From: Carallia brachiata | Taxonomy: Eukaryota > Streptophyta > Magnoliopsida > Malpighiales > Rhizophoraceae | Length of the DNA: 64,000 nt | Reading direction: 5' to 3' | NCBI GenBank assembly: GCA_021464245.1 | Contig: JADCRB010000013.1 | Coordinates: 8,406,895 to 8,470,894, forward strand | Shown here: positions 10,847 through 24,364 of the stretch, piece after piece | How the letters are laid out: each line of letters opens with the position of its first letter | Position numbering within the stretch: position 1 is the stretch's first letter | Position numbers and translations under genes: made by a program | Notes under the pieces: model-generated | The model's database searches: none | What the model saw: the letters and a program-made list of their open reading frames with translations, nothing else | Told to the model about the DNA's origin: nothing

Positions 10847-11306
10847 TCACCACAGTATTTGATTTTGAACTGAAGCACAATAATATCAGTGAGAATTAAC
10901 AACTCGACACACCACACACACACTCTACATACTCAAACTCTCACGCACAACTCAAATCACATAAATAAGACAAACATAATTCTGGAAGAATCGCAAACCA
11001 TCTGCAGGAGAAACAGAAAAAAGACCCCAAAAACCGAAGCAACAAGACACGACGCAGGATGTAAGCACAAAACAGAGCAGAGGAGGAGGAGGAGGAGAAG
11101 AAGACTATAAAAAAACAAGGACAAAGGACAAGAAGAAAAACACGAAGAATGAGGAAGGCACCTGATATAGCGTAGAACGCCGCAGCGGCGACGGTGGCAG
11201 CTTCGTCGGACAAGTGGAAGGCAGCAGCGGCGAGGCGGCTTGTTCGAACGAATTGGAGAGGACGACTTGGTTTGAGGAATTGGGGTTTATTGAAAATAAT
11301 GGACAA
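10847..11306 (-). CDS. possible two-exon mini-gene, about 55 residues, no ATG
   Basis: On the minus strand, a frame from 11306 reads SIIFNKPQFLKPSRPLQF and then RTSRLAAAAFHLSDEAATVA, which has the Arg/Ser/Ala-rich, acid-poor look of a mitochondrial presequence. It reaches a donor (ATATCAG/gtgcct, exon end 11158). A plausible acceptor (gtgcttcag, exon 2 from 10869) would add VQNQILW and a TGA at 10849-10847. No ATG is in frame: the first codon is TTG and a TAG lies four codons upstream. Either the start was lost, it lies in an exon I cannot see, or the frame is chance. No family recognised. Confidence 0.28.
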
Positions 11307-12254
11307 AACGTAAGACTAATTTTTACTTGCAACGTTTCCACAGAATCCCAACGAGATATGCATATTTTTTTTGTTATAAATATTTAAAATTATTTACATT
11401 TAAATTTTAAATTTTTTAACATTTTATATAAATTTTAAATTTTTTAATTTTTTATTAAATTAATTTATTTGTTTATTAAAAGTAATTAATCTATTAAAAA
11501 ATAATTTTAATTTTATAAAAAATTATTTAAAAAAAATTAAATAAATAAATTAAATGTCTTTTATATTAAAAATATATGTGTTATCTATTTAATTCGTATA
11601 TTTTTTGATTAAAAAATATTTAATTTACATATTTTTTTGATAAAAAAATATTTAATACATATATTTAATTTTTTTAAATAATTTTTATTAAGTTAAACTT
11701 ATTTATTAACAGATTTATCACTTTTTTATAATTTAAAAGACTGATATAATAAAAAATTAAAAATTTAGAATTCGAATAAAATGTCAAAAAATTTTTAGAA
11801 TTTAAATATAAAAAAAATTTAAAAATTTAGAATAAAAAATATACATATCCCAAATCCCAACGGAAAATTATTTCCTTCCCCAAAATATCCATAAAAATTA
11901 TTATCCGCAGGGCAACCAATGCAATGAACTCAGTCACTCACCCTCCAAAACGACCTTCCTTTCCGTTAAAACGACATCTATTGTTTTTTTAACAATTAAA
12001 AATTATTTTCTAGTAAATTCGAGTCGTTAATGTGATATTTTGTTATCGTGGTTTCTTATTTAAAATATGAAATATATTTAGTAGGACCCAAATCTTAGAA
12101 ATATTATGCATCTTAACTTACACAGCATCAACTTCAGCCTTACATTAGGCTAATTTTCTCTTATCAAGATTTTAGCTTTTTAAACAAAAATTCATAAAAA
12201 TAAATAAATAAATAAAGAGACAAGATGGGGAGGGACAACTACGTGCCAAAATCA
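11307..12254. other. very AT-rich intergenic DNA
   Basis: Nearly pure A/T from about 11360 to 11850, with no gene, clear terminal repeats or microsatellite. It probably acts as spacer or nuclear-matrix-type DNA; nothing specific can be supported. Confidence 0.5.
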
Positions 12255-13112
12255 GATGATCAATGAATCGGTCAAAAAATTGAAAAATCAGTCGGTTCAA
12301 TCGAAAACCGGTGAATTGAAATAATTTTTTTCGGTTCATTTAGTGGGTGGTGGATGACGTAGTGCATTTTAAAAGCGCCACGTCACTTAAAATTCAAACA
12401 TAAAAAAGTTAATTCTTCTGAAAGTATGTTAGATTTTGGGAAATTGCAGAGGTTGCATTGGGCAACAGAAAAAGCTGCCTTGGGCAATTAGTATGTTGGA
12501 AACTGAATTTTGACAATGAAAGAGCATTAATTTTTAGCCTTTGAAAGAGCATTATTAATTGTTTATAATTAATTTAAAACTGAAATTTTACATTAAATTA
12601 TGGATATACCAATTACAATACCACATTTCAAGAATTATATGTATAAAAATAAAGAAAATTAATATTTCCAACTTATATTTTGTTAAAACTATTTAATATT
12701 AACTTAGTTATTCTAGCATAAATTATTTAAATTTATTTATATATTAACATAATTATTCTTTTAATTTTATTATACATTTAATTATAACTTAAATTTTGTT
12801 AAATATACAATTATAATATATTTTAACATATATAAATATTAATATTTTATATAAATATAATTTCTAAAACATTTATTAAAATATTTTGTTAAAATATTTT
12901 ATATATTCTTATAATTTACTTTAAATATTTATTATCATTCTTATATAGGATGACATTTTATATATTTATATTATATATACATAATGTATATAAATGTATA
13001 ATTTTTATATATTTAATATTAAATATCAATTTTACCAGTTAAACTGCGATTATACCAGTTGAACTTTAAACTGTTGAATTTTTTGATTCAATAATCAGTT
13101 CGATTTTTAAAA
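12255..13112. mobile_element. possible diverged relative of the CCGG-ended hAT MITE family
   Basis: The left edge has CGGTT-type motifs (aatcggtc, cagtcggttcaatc, aaaaccggtgaa) and the right edge the complementary style (accagttgaac, gttcgatttttaaaa), around a very AT-rich core, as in the two well-defined copies at 42.3 and 53.7 kb. I could not find a clean terminal inverted repeat or target duplication, so boundaries are approximate. Confidence 0.35.
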
Positions 13113-15639
13113 TCTTACTCTATTGTCAGCGTCACTGCCGCCCATCATCGTCGCTGCTGGAATTGGTGGAAATGGCTTTTGTTGGATTTTTGTGTGTTGG
13201 GTGATATGTATTGTTATTGTGTTTGTGTTTTTTATTGTTCGTTATGTAGGCGTAACGAAATTAGCTGTCCAAAATGCGAGGACGAATTCTATCATTAGTC
13301 TGCCTTTGTGTAGTTAGTGCTACTGGATGCAGTTTTATCCAGTTAAATTAAGTTTAGTTAATTTTTCAGGATTAGTTAGGTGTATTCGCAGTCCAGCTGA
13401 AAATCTTGAGTTTTGTGTCCTATTTGTCTATGGTTATTCTAACTATTTCATGTGTAGATAATTTGTACCAATGTACTCTCCGACTTTAAGCAAGTGTTTT
13501 CGATGCTTAAGCATTAGTTTCATGTACGAATTCATCTCAAATTAATGCAATAATTTTCGTTTACGGTTAAAAACAAAAAAAAAAGCAAAATTAATAAATA
13601 ACCCTAATTAGTATTAGTTGTCAATAACAATTTTGAATATTCATTCTTAAAACAAATTACTTGCTTAGTAAAATTTGATAAGAGATTTTGGTAATAAAGA
13701 AGGTAAAGAACGAAGAAGGAACATGTTACTCACGTTCACGAGCTCGTTCTAAATGCTTATCTCTGTCGCATTTCCTTCTAAATGTGTTATCGACACCAAC
13801 AGGCTGCCAAAGCCATTGAAGGAGAAGCAAACAAAAAATTAATTTTTTTTATTTATTTAACAAATATATTTAGGTTAGGTTTTGAGGTGGGCAAGAATAA
13901 ACAAGTTGACGTAAAATGAAGAAGAATAAAATGGTTCAAATTAATAATATTAATAATAAAAAGTTAAACATAACGGATACCAGATAGTCTCGTCCCATGC
14001 CAACTTAAAAATATGAGGGATGAGGCTGAGATTCCTGTTATCTCGTAAAAAGATTTTGACTCTATATTTATCGAGACAAGTACAGACAAAATTTTCACAA
14101 ATACAAATATAATTATCATCCCCACTTTAGAAGAGTAGTATACCCTACGAGATAATCCTCATTCCCTTCTCCACAAATAAAGCTCATCAAGTCTAATGTT
14201 TAACCCGTAACCTCTAATGTTGAATCCTCCCCATTGTTGGTCATCATGAATTTTGAATTTTTTAGAGACGATGGTTCAAATCGTGAGCTCTACTACCATG
14301 AAATTTTTTGAGAATTGTAGGAAGAATTTTTGCACTAAGTCTTATCTCCCAACTTTTCTGTTAATCTTGAGACTCTACAAAAATAAGAAGCAATAAAATG
14401 AGAGAAGTTTAGCCGCCTCTAAACTTTAAATAAAAGGAAAAAGTTAGACGGACGAAATTTTTAAAAGAGAGCACAGCCCTAATATTTTGATATGGGGAAT
14501 CTCCTGGACAGTCCCCCAACACTAAAATAAAAGAGGTCATGCTGGAGATACGTTCATGTAATCAAGCTTCAAACAAAAATAGAAAATCAAGTATAGTTGA
14601 AATTTCTGTCTTATACAATTTAAATTAGGAGAAATTATTTGGTTTAATTTTCATGAGGCATAGGGAGTCCCACAAATAAAATAATCAATCACAATTTTTT
14701 TGTATTTTAAATTTTTTAATAATCAATCAAAAGTTGAAAATTTTTTGTTTTGACATGCTGTTTGTCAAACTTACCCCTACGTAACAATGCTCATTTATAT
14801 TTACATAAAATATGATATCATTGATAACCAATAGGAATTGATTTCTACAAGAATCAACAATAGATGTACGAGTATAATTAAATTTCTGAGGCTTTGGGGC
14901 TCATTGCTACGCATATCTGTACTGTAGACCGAAATTGCAACTTCTTCCTAGTGGCAGCGTGTGGGGTGAGTGAGAGAGAGAGAGATGGTCACATTAAATA
15001 AGGTAAATGCTACCAGATAATTTTGTTACACAAGGAAATGAACGTTTAGTGGTGTGGCCTCGGAAGCATGCACAAAGTTCTCGTCGCACACCAATCGTCC
15101 AATGTACATATAGTACACAAGTGAAAAAAGGGATGAAGGCAGTCGAAGACAGAGACCTAAAAAGAGAGCATACAGAGTACTATTACTTAGCATCACTTAA
15201 GTAACACCAAAGTAACATAGTAATTTCATCCAATAGTTTTGATTTTTTTCTTCTCGTAAATACAATTATTTACGATTTGTATCACTGTAATACTATTTTA
15301 ATGTTCCTTAAATAATGCTAACAAACTTTTTCAAGAATATAAGATCTTGATCGTGCACATTCCTTACAAAGAATAAATATTCATTGGCATTCGTAAATTA
15401 ACTTCATGTTATTGAGCAGCTATTTCTTTAGTATTTGTCTGGGGACAGCTATCTTTTTCGAATGACAATATGAATGTAAAATATTCTTGGCTGGCTTCCG
15501 CAAAATGTAAACTATATCTGTGTGTATGAAGCATTTGACTTGACTTTGTTTCTGCTTCCATCTTCTGATATCCCGCATTACAAATTACCTTAAACATCTC
15601 AAGAGAGATTCATCACTGCCTTTGGAATTCTGTGTTCTG
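13113..15639. other. intergenic, no assigned gene
   Basis: Mixed composition. A segment at about 13320-13575 ends in an A-rich run, which may be a decayed retroposon tail. The region at 13980-14530 is moderately GC-richer and repetitive in feel but not identified. The right end at about 15205-15639 should contain the 3' UTR of the PMT gene. Confidence 0.4.
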
Positions 15640-18600
15640 TCACCTTGAACTCTGGTTTGAGGAGTACCAGAGTTTCTTCTGGCAAATCAGTACCTTTTCC
15701 TTCTCAATGGCATATTCTGTGTCTTCTTTGCGGCAACCCCACCTCATGCCCTTGGCAATGCTAGCAATGGCATCCACGAAGTAGCTAGATTCTCTTATAA
15801 TCGCAAAACCTGCGGGCCGCAAGATTCTATCCATCTCCAAGAGCACAAATTTCATATCACATCTGCCCACACACAAAAAGATTATCAGAACTATGACGAG
15901 ACGAACTTTCCATTTTGCTGTCCATTACATGTATTGATGAGATCTCTTTTTCCTTTTTGTTTTTTTTTTTTTTTGTTTAATCATCTTCGTCGTCTTCATT
16001 TGGTTTTGAACTAAAATTCTAGATGATACAGACAAGTTAGTGGTCAAAATTGGTTACTTAATTCTCCATACTAACTTCAAGGTGTAGATTTTGTTCGATA
16101 CAAGCAGCTATAAGTTTCCAAGTCAAACCATCTTGGTCACAAAACAAGAGCTTTGAACTTTGATTTTGCCTAACTAGTCTGCCCCGCCATCCATGAATTC
16201 TGGGCTTACTATTAACAGCTGGTGCTAACTTTCGCCCGATGCCCACTAATGGTCAACTAGGTAGGCATAATATCTATGAATTTAATGCATTTGACACCGA
16301 CCAATTCCAATTCCAAAGCCAACATATTAGAATTTAGATGACCAGCATTTAGACCTACTATAAAATGCTGAAAATAATGAGTAAAGCTCAGACTCCTAGC
16401 ATTATACTGTACCAAAAAGGGGAATTAAGCTCCACACACTCACCGGTGGCTTTCTGCAGTGAAGAGGCCATCAACATGAAGGAGATCATAAGTTCTAGGG
16501 TATGTTGAGAAAGCTTCACACCTGCAAAAGAAAAGATATAGGAAAGAGATAAATGAACTCTGCACTTGATCCATTGGAAAGAGTTTCACAAACATTATCC
16601 ACATGTTAACAAAGAAAAATTCCTATAATTACATATAAGCAGATTTGAACATTACCAATCATGGTAAGTTCCAATGAGGCCTCGATCATAGACAACAGGA
16701 AGTGTATTGACAGAATAGGAGGAGACCACATTCATGACCCATAAAGGATCGTCAATTACAGCTGCAGCGAAACCTCCATAAACTGTATTCATGTCCATCA
16801 CATTTCTTATCTTATCCGTCCCAATTGCTGGGAGCAATTTTTGTAATGCTTCGTTCTTGCCTTCCACTTGCTGTCATCATGCCCGAAAGCATTAGCACTA
16901 CCGCCAGGAACATCTCCGATGCGTTCAGGTGCAACATGCAACCTTTGTGGCCATTTAGGGAGGGATTCCAGAACTGATTTCTTATTTTTTGGACTTGGAA
17001 CTACAACACAAGGCCGAAGTGGAGTATACCATGCAGAATCTGGTTCAAGGCTGTCATCACACTTTGGTGGGTAGGCATCCGGGAGAGCAAGCTTATTATA
17101 GCAACTGTTATCTGAAGTTTTCCGCCACACAGCAATGTCATCCTTCTTACTGTACAATTTGAAGCACATGGAAGTAAGCAATTGCTGCAGCTTTTCATAA
17201 TCAGTTCTCTGCTCTTCTATTGTAGTATTCCACCCTCGCCAACGGTTTTCATAGTTAACAGGAGGGCCAGACAATACCCAAAAACCACCAGGACGGAGAA
17301 TACGGTGAATCTCTAAGAGATAAATTCCACCTAAAAACAAAATAATGTTATCACTAAAACGGCAAGAGTAGTCAAAAACCCCCACACAAAATCTAATAGA
17401 AAAACTTATCTGCTAGCTCTAATGGTAACAATTAATGGTGGCATTAATGCAGACAATATATAATCTGTTTGTTCATATCCAGAAAGAAGCCAATATTCCT
17501 CTAGTTTTTCTTATAAGAGACTAGATATGGAAATTACCAAATTCTGTCCAAGGTATAAGGCATCTGGAACAATGAGCCATATCAAACGAATTTGATGGGA
17601 ATGGAAGTCTCTGCGTAGAAATGATGCCAAGAATAGCCGGAATTCCACGTTCCAATGCAAACTGGACCTGAGCCTCATGGTTATCTCTTGGGGCAAGAGA
17701 AACAGTTAAAATTCCCCGATCTAATAGATCACCACCCCAGCTTGCTACCTAGAAGTAGAAACAATGCCGTGGGGTAAGTTATAGAATTCTGCAGACATTA
17801 TGACGAAGTTGAACATAAGAAGCACTTGAATTCAATGTATACTCTGATAAGAGCAGGCATGAGAATGATTGGAACTCACTCCACATCCGGTATCAATTGC
17901 AGTGCGAATACTCCCATCTTGCATTTCTGGGATCAGATCTTGCATCAGATCAACATAGGCACTCACTCCTTTTGGAAACATAGTACCTCCACCAGGAAAG
18001 AGGAACTTCTCCCCCTCTTTTCTCAGCCAGTTCTGGTTAGATTTCTGCTTGTTAATCCAATCATATGGTACGTTCCTGATTCCAGACTCACAAGGTCAGG
18101 CAAATGAGACTAGTGAAAACAGAAAGACAAAGTTTATCATTCAAGTTAACATGGTGAAAAAAAAAAAAAGCAAAAACAGATTGCAGTACCTGTACCAACA
18201 CTCATCCCTGCTTTTTGGCCATCTGATCGGGGGCTTATACCCATTGGGGGGTGGAACTAAGCACATCTTCTTTTCAAATGCTGGGGGGCAGTGGCGTTCC
18301 ATGAGAGTAAGGCGATGAAAACCATACTTCTTCCACCTCTGCGCAATAGACATTACATATGGATAAAGAAACTGCAAAGGTTCACAACAGATCCAAAAAG
18401 CTTATAGCAAGATAATGAATAGCGGAGTAATACCCTGGGATCTGTGCATGGAGTATAGTCTTGATAGTCAATGCTGCATTCAGGAAAGGCGCTGAATTTG
18501 ATTTGGAGAGGAGCAATCGTTGGCTCCTTGGGAGACTGGATACAGTTCGTGACAATCTTAACATTTTTGTCCTCAAGCTTACTTTTCTCAGAATAGAAGA

Positions 18601-18706
18601 TTCCTCCAAGGTAGAACGAAAGCCCGCATAGTACAACAAGCATTACTGCCATGGGAACAACCCTGGGATTTTTACCCTGATGGGGCTTTTCATCTTTATA
18701 CTTCAT
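15640..18706 (-). CDS. DUF248 Golgi methyltransferase, PMT20/PMT21 type (one-base deletion)
   Basis: Putative S-adenosylmethionine-dependent methyltransferase of the plant DUF248 family, type II Golgi membrane proteins thought to act on pectin. Exons (minus): 18706-18434, 18338-18190, 18075-17880, 17748-17538, 17330-16656, 16521-16444, 15862-15640. The start [15 protein letters not shown] is followed by one hydrophobic anchor ([20 protein letters not shown]). Family hallmarks: [21 protein letters not shown], the SAM motif [40 protein letters not shown], and the second-domain motif [14 protein letters not shown]. Exon 5 is one base short: after ARTKHYK an A-run reads five instead of the expected six near 16840-16845, so [12 protein letters not shown] is in another frame. 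Corrected length is about 601 residues, matching Arabidopsis PMT21. A 5' UTR piece at 18707-18727 follows an acceptor (tggtgcag), so at least one 5' UTR intron exists. Confidence 0.93.
16840..16845 (-). other. one-base deletion in the PMT coding frame
   Basis: The plus strand reads caatttttgtaatg with five T. Upstream the frame reads KARTKHYK; downstream the conserved [12 protein letters not shown] is in the next frame. Exon 5 is 675 nt where its flanking phases need 676. Confidence 0.85.
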
Positions 18707-19331
18707 GATTCGCCAAGGAGCAATTATCTGCACCAATGCAAATGGCCTATTCCAGGACAAAATGTACACACAGGATGCTGCTTTCTCACCCCTGCAAACT
18801 AAACATAAGATCCAATTAAGATTAATCGAAAATCACACTCTCTTTTTCATGATTTAAATAGAACTAATGAGGACCTCCAAAGCAGAACAGTCAAACAATG
18901 GCTTAACGATAAATTCGTTTGACAGTAACTATTTGATCTGCCAGACACCCATCAATTCTTTTTTGTTTTGGTGAAAAATAAAGAAAAAAACCATCAATTT
19001 AGAAAGCTTGGAAAGAACAGATTCATAAGTGAAGGGTTGCAGTTGATTGGATCTTGAATAGCACAGTAAGCAGATCCAACATTATGCCTATAAAGAAAGC
19101 TCAATCAGTTAGGCCCTGCCACAAGAAGACATGAATGTGAAAGAGAAGAAAACAGAAGAAGAAGCAGGTGACTGACAGCGATGCAATGGACCAACCCATA
19201 TTGGGAAATTGAGGCTTGAAGAAGCTGCCTAATTACAAGATCTGATTGGCAGCTGCCGACCTGAAAGCTTGACTTTCCACGTTGCTTTCCTTTATTATTT
19301 CTCACATGACATTGGGACCCAAATGGTTCCT

Positions 19332-19353
19332 TCTCTCTCTCTCTCTCTCTCTC
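19332..19353. repeat. (CT)n microsatellite
   Basis: CT run of about 11 units upstream of the PMT coding region; on the gene's strand this is GA. It may lie in a 5' UTR or its intron. Confidence 0.9.
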
Positions 19354-20111
19354 ACTCACACACACCTTCACCCTCCCACCGACCCATGACAAGTCAGAAA
19401 GACAAAAGATGAAAACTTGATCATGAACCAAAATACGAAAATGAAAAAAGAAATCAAAAGCAAAAGAAAATCATCATTTCCTTGACATCCAAGAAAAGTT
19501 TCCAAAATGCCGGGTCATGTTGTTCATTCATTACCATCATGCAACACAAATCGGTACATGAAACTCCTGAAGAACAACCATTATCAGTCCTCACCATTGA
19601 AGGAGAAAGGGACCAGATCATACACATAAAAAAAAAACAAAAAATACATCAGACAAGAGCGAGAAACAGGGCAAGGAGGGGGAAACTGCATAAAGTCTGC
19701 ACAATATCAGAGTCCCAAAAGATAGAAAACAAAGGGCATCTACCAAAAACATCAGATCCACTATGTATGCATGTATGGCAATACAATACAATGAGGAGAG
19801 ATCTGTGAAGAAAAAAAAGAAATGAGAGAGAAAGCCACAAATAAATACAAAGCTCATAGTGTTAAAACTTAAAGACTCTTACCTTCTCAATTCTATTCAG
19901 GATTTATTAACAGAAACAACAGAAAGGTGTGTTGTGTATGTAGTGTTGGTTGGTTGGTTGATTGATTGATTGAGAATTGAGAATTGAGATCTCCTCCTAA
20001 TGCAATTCTATTTCATAATTTATAAAGAGATAAATAAAGAGAAACAGTAGAGAGGATAAAGGGCTGGGCTTGTTGTGCCTGTTGTAGTTATTACTTATTA
20101 GACAAATATAT

Positions 20112-20166
20112 GAGAGAGAGAGAGAGAGAGAGAGACAAATATATGAGAGAGAGAGAGAGAGAGAGA
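20112..20166. repeat. two tandem (GA)n blocks separated by acaaatat
   Basis: Two (GA)n runs (20112-20134 and 20144-20166), each preceded by the same short segment gacaaatatat, so the unit itself is duplicated. On the minus strand these are CT blocks about 1.4 kb upstream of the PMT start codon, typical of plant core-promoter/5' UTR pyrimidine patches. Confidence 0.85.
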
Positions 20167-20618
20167 GGAAGAGACGGAGATGCTCTCAAACTCTGCAAGA
20201 CTGCAAGAATGCCACAATGCTTCCTTCCTTCCCAACCTTAAATAACTCTCACCTCGTCGCCTTCTGTTTTGCCTCGCTGTCCCCCTCACCGCCATCCCCC
20301 TTTTCCTTTGCTTTTCTCTCTCTTTCTTTATTTGTTACTCTTTTTTTTTTGTTTTTTTTTTTGCATTTCTTACACGTTAATCTTTCATCATAATTTGCAG
20401 CTTAATAATTATACTAATAAAGTTGTCTGTTCAATTAATAAATGGTAAACAGGAAGGGACAACAATCATTTGTATTTGCCCTAAATTCTCCCCGTGGATA
20501 GAGCTGTCCAGAATTCTATGTTATAATCATTAATGTTTACTATTAATCACTAATTATTAATTATGAGGTTCTCCGTGCTGCTATTAGACCATTATTAATA
20601 CACTATATTATATGCTGA
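20167..20618. other. promoter-side region of PMT and intergenic
   Basis: Contains T-rich runs at about 20340-20362 and no open gene. The left part, up to about 20300, is GC-richer and probably lies near the PMT transcription start. Confidence 0.35.
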
Positions 20619-21345
20619 TTTTTTTTTTTTTTTTGACCAAGGAAAAACCATTTCATTTCATAAAGGAAACTAAATACAAAAAAAGTCAACCTAAAAAACA
20701 GCTCAAATTATCTTTATAAAATCCACTCAATCATACAAGCTTACATACAAACCACAAATCCAAACCCACCCAAATGCCCCACAACTGCTTTGCAGTGCAA
20801 AGAAAAACCCGGCCTGGGCCCATAACCCGAGTAATCCAACCCGCAAAGAGGATCAAACGTATCTCAGAAACGCCATCGTCTCTAGGCCATCATCGCCTAA
20901 ACAACAGTAGCACCCCCAAACACTGAGGAAACCGGCTAGCCTTAGAAGGCCTATAGCGACAGGAACCCAGCGTAAGGCTGATAGCACACCGAACACACCG
21001 AGCGCAACACATAGCACGAATCACGTCCAAACACCACAAGGCACAGAGAAGGCGAAACAAAAGAAGGTCGTCCAAAAATTGATGACTAGCGACCAGACTA
21101 TACTAGCAAACCAAAACCCGAACCAGACACGACGAGTAGGAAGACCCAATCGAGATAGCTAAACCACCCCAAACCCCACTAAACCACAACCGGCAAGCAA
21201 TTTAAGGGGATAGGAGCCACTACCAACTCATGAGGGGTATCGAAGCCCACAACACGGCACTAAACGCTCGGCCGAAATCGACCAAGTGACAGGAGATTGG
21301 GGAATACTGTCGGCGCACCTTAGCACGATAGAGCACCCGATAGTA
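20619..21345 (-). mobile_element. LINE-like (non-LTR) retroelement 3' fragment
   Basis: A 16-T run (20619-20634) is followed by about 700 bp that is much GC-richer than both flanks. Read on the minus strand it ends with a sequence like GTTTCCTTTATGAAATGAAA, then GGTTTTTCCTTGGTC and poly(A), the usual look of a plant L1-type LINE 3' end. No reverse transcriptase frame is present, so it is 5'-truncated. I could not find a target duplication; the right edge is set by the composition change. Confidence 0.5.
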
Positions 21346-23348
21346 ATTATATCTTTTTAATCAAGCTTGTAATATCACTAGCTAGTAAGTATATTGGTTG
21401 AATTATCTAAAATTATTTAAAAAAAATCTAAAATTCAAAACTATTTCTTAGTACCTTTTTTTTTTTTTTTCATAAGAAAGACCAAAAATTAAACAATGAG
21501 AACGGATTATTAATACAATAATGAAAAAGTCTCAACGGAAAATACCAACAAAGTATGCTGCCGAATTGCCCAAAACTGGAGATCCATTTAGCTGGTATTC
21601 ATAAATGGTCCAAAAAATTGTTACAGTCATGCAATTTAGAATATATAGAAGATATGTAGTTAATTTAATAATTTATTGTCAAAAAAAAAAATTAATAATT
21701 TATTTATTTATTTTTAAATTTAATATATATTTTAAATTTTAATAATTTAAATTTTAATGTGTTCAATTTATATATACGTACCTACATAGCTGTTCCCACG
21801 CTGCAATTTGCAATTTGCGCCGCGAGATGGGGAACTAATATGCGTACGTAATTAATAAAGTGAATACGCATGAGCATTGTTTCTATCTTTCGTTTCTTTG
21901 TTCTTTACGATTTCATAAATGAATAACAACTAATTATCTAAGGATGATAGTACAATGGTGCAAAAATATATGGTTTAATTGCACCGACGCTTGCTCGTTC
22001 ATATACTTTGCTCTTTCCTTTGTCGTTGTCAATGCTGACTTTTTCAACCCATCCCTAAGAATAATATTTTAGTCGGTTAGAAAGAGACGAGGGCGTCGGT
22101 AGCCATGAATGTTAGCTTATGTAACACCATATATATTTATCTAGTATCATAAAGTATAAATAAATATATAATTTATTTAATAATATCTAAAAATTTAATT
22201 ATGTTATTTAATTTAACAATTTAATGATATATATCAAATTGTGGCACTTAATTTTGCTCATATTTATAAACTCTAGTTGTTTTTTTTTTAACAAAAGAAA
22301 AATAAGTTTTGCTGATATATGAATTATTACATATTTGTATCGAAACTGAAAATCACCTGTTAACGTATTCATTCATCCTTCTCATAAAGAGACCCTCAAC
22401 TAATGTACTGTTAACCTCACATGGATCTTCCATGTTTGGTTTTGGTGTGAACAAATTTTAAACTCAGTCGTATTATATCATAAATTTTTGTAAACTTTGA
22501 AAATGAATGTCAAATAAAAAACTTGAATTCATGCCAATATTAAAAGAATATAATAAATTATTATTAAATTATCATATCAGATGATAACGTGTCTCTCCCT
22601 CTAATTGTTCAAGTAAAAGAATTGGTCGTTCGATTATGATTGAATCGTGTGTACGGAGTGTGATAGTCCCCGATTGTAATCTTAATAACCTATGAGATTG
22701 ATTTATTTAAATGCTAATAACGTACTGTTAAAATTTAAATTAAGTAATATTGTTGTCAGGTATGAAAAAAATTTATTTAAATTTATTAATATTTTAATAA
22801 TATATCTGTCTCTATAAAAATAATTAAATAAGATATTTAAAAAAATTATTTTAATTTCAACTAAAAATACTATAATTAATATACTCACGATATATTTTTT
22901 TATTGTTTAAAAAAAATATGTGAAATTATCTTGAGTTTTTTTTTTTTTTTTAGGTGGGGGGGTTAAAATGAGAGCCGATGATGACAAATTATATTTGAAC
23001 ATGAAAAAATATGTCAGTAAATTACATTCTAATTACAGGTCGTGCCATAATTATTATAATAACACGGTAATTATGATTTTTTTAATTTACTGAATTTTTT
23101 TTTTAAAAAAATAATGAAAGACATAGATCGATTATTTTTGATCAAATATTTATTTTTTCATATTATTTAATCAACATATTATATTTTTTAATTGACCTGT
23201 CAACTAGAAAATAAATGTTAATTTATATTATAAGTCATAAATGTATGTTTTTAACCATTAGAAAATCTGAACATCCCTAAAAATATTATATTCTCCAACC
23301 AAACCAATTTATTGGAGAACTCCAAAAGCACATCGAATAGTATGATTC

Positions 23349-23350
<2 letters not shown>
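21346..23350. other. gene-poor AT-rich intergenic DNA
   Basis: Long A- and T-runs (for example 21458-21471 and 22939-22952), no coding frame with similarity and no clear repeat boundaries. Confidence 0.5.

Positions 23351-23392
<42 letters not shown>
23351..23392. repeat. (CT)21 microsatellite
   Basis: Perfect 42-bp CT run followed by GTCTCGCACACGCTCGC, the longest dinucleotide repeat of this type in the window. Confidence 0.97.
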
Positions 23393-23397
<5 letters not shown>

Positions 23398-24179
23398 GCA
23401 CACGCTCGCAGAGTCCACACCGAGTTCGGCATTGGGATGTTGAAGAGGGTCTCCTCGCCTCTCTCTCCTAGTTTTTCAACTTGTCTACATAATAATGAAC
23501 TGAATTTTTGTACGAAAGTTTAATTCAAGGCAAAAGCCCATGATTTATCCGCTATAAGATTGTCGGATTCAAATAACTTTTGTCCTCTTGAAACCCTTGA
23601 AATATACAATAATTATATTAACTGTGACAAATTTAAAACATCATGTCTACTTGAAGAGATAATTTAGTTATAAATTAAAATATTTTCACGTTAACGACTC
23701 AATTTTGATTTTTTTATCCATGTTTCTCCTTAGCTGACCAATTCTGGAGATTGTTTCAAGTGTAAGTTGTGATATATAGCATTTAGAGTTCGATTAAGTA
23801 ATCGCCGTGATTTCTATTGGCAGAGTCATACTTAATCTCGTTGATACTTAGATAGTGAGTCTATCTCTTGGATATAGTTAAACGGAACTCAAACAAACGA
23901 AATTATTCTGATTTCGACCCATAAATTTGATGATCGATATACTAGTGACATATTTTTTTTTTTTTTGCTCAAAAAAATTCAAAACATCATTAATTTTACA
24001 AGGACAAATTTTATTAATGGGACAAAAATCACGTAACATAACAGGGTATCTAGCCGAAGTTGAGGGACGCAAAATAACATTTACCAGTATACTAAAAGGT
24101 AATTTATACATTTACCAAAAAAAAAAAAAGGTAATTTATTCCTTTAGTCTACACATACATAGATATCTAACTTTTCCAC

Positions 24180-24181
<2 letters not shown>

Positions 24182-24223
<42 letters not shown>
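24182..24223. repeat. (AT)n microsatellite
   Basis: Perfect AT run of about 21 units in intergenic DNA. Confidence 0.97.
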
Positions 24224-24227
<4 letters not shown>

Positions 24228-24364
24228 CTAAATGAGGGGTGGGGGATAATTGGCCCTCCTTAAATCTGCCCCTGCGACCATATATCAATGAATGCCTCAA
24301 AGTCTTGGTGGGGAAAAAATGCAGAAGGAAGTAGTTAATAAAAATAACTCTCAATTGTAATTAA

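Noticed and set aside
13123..13317. 64-codon hydrophobic open frame
   Set aside because: Starts with TTG, lies in repeat-like DNA, no similarity.
15007..15204. 65-codon open frame (+)
   Set aside because: Has an ATG but no recognisable similarity, no introns or neighbours supporting it, and lies in the 3' region of PMT. Chance frame more likely.
16807..17385. Separate gene starting MGVFDYSC inside PMT
   Set aside because: The first residues are intron read-through; the exon starts at 17330 after ttgtttttag.
19105..19431. Frame with [10 protein letters not shown] upstream of PMT
   Set aside because: The repeat residues come from a CT/GA microsatellite; non-coding leader.
20890..21075. Cys-rich frame in the LINE-like segment
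   Set aside because: Not a reverse transcriptase or zinc-finger motif I recognise; sits in the presumed 3' UTR.
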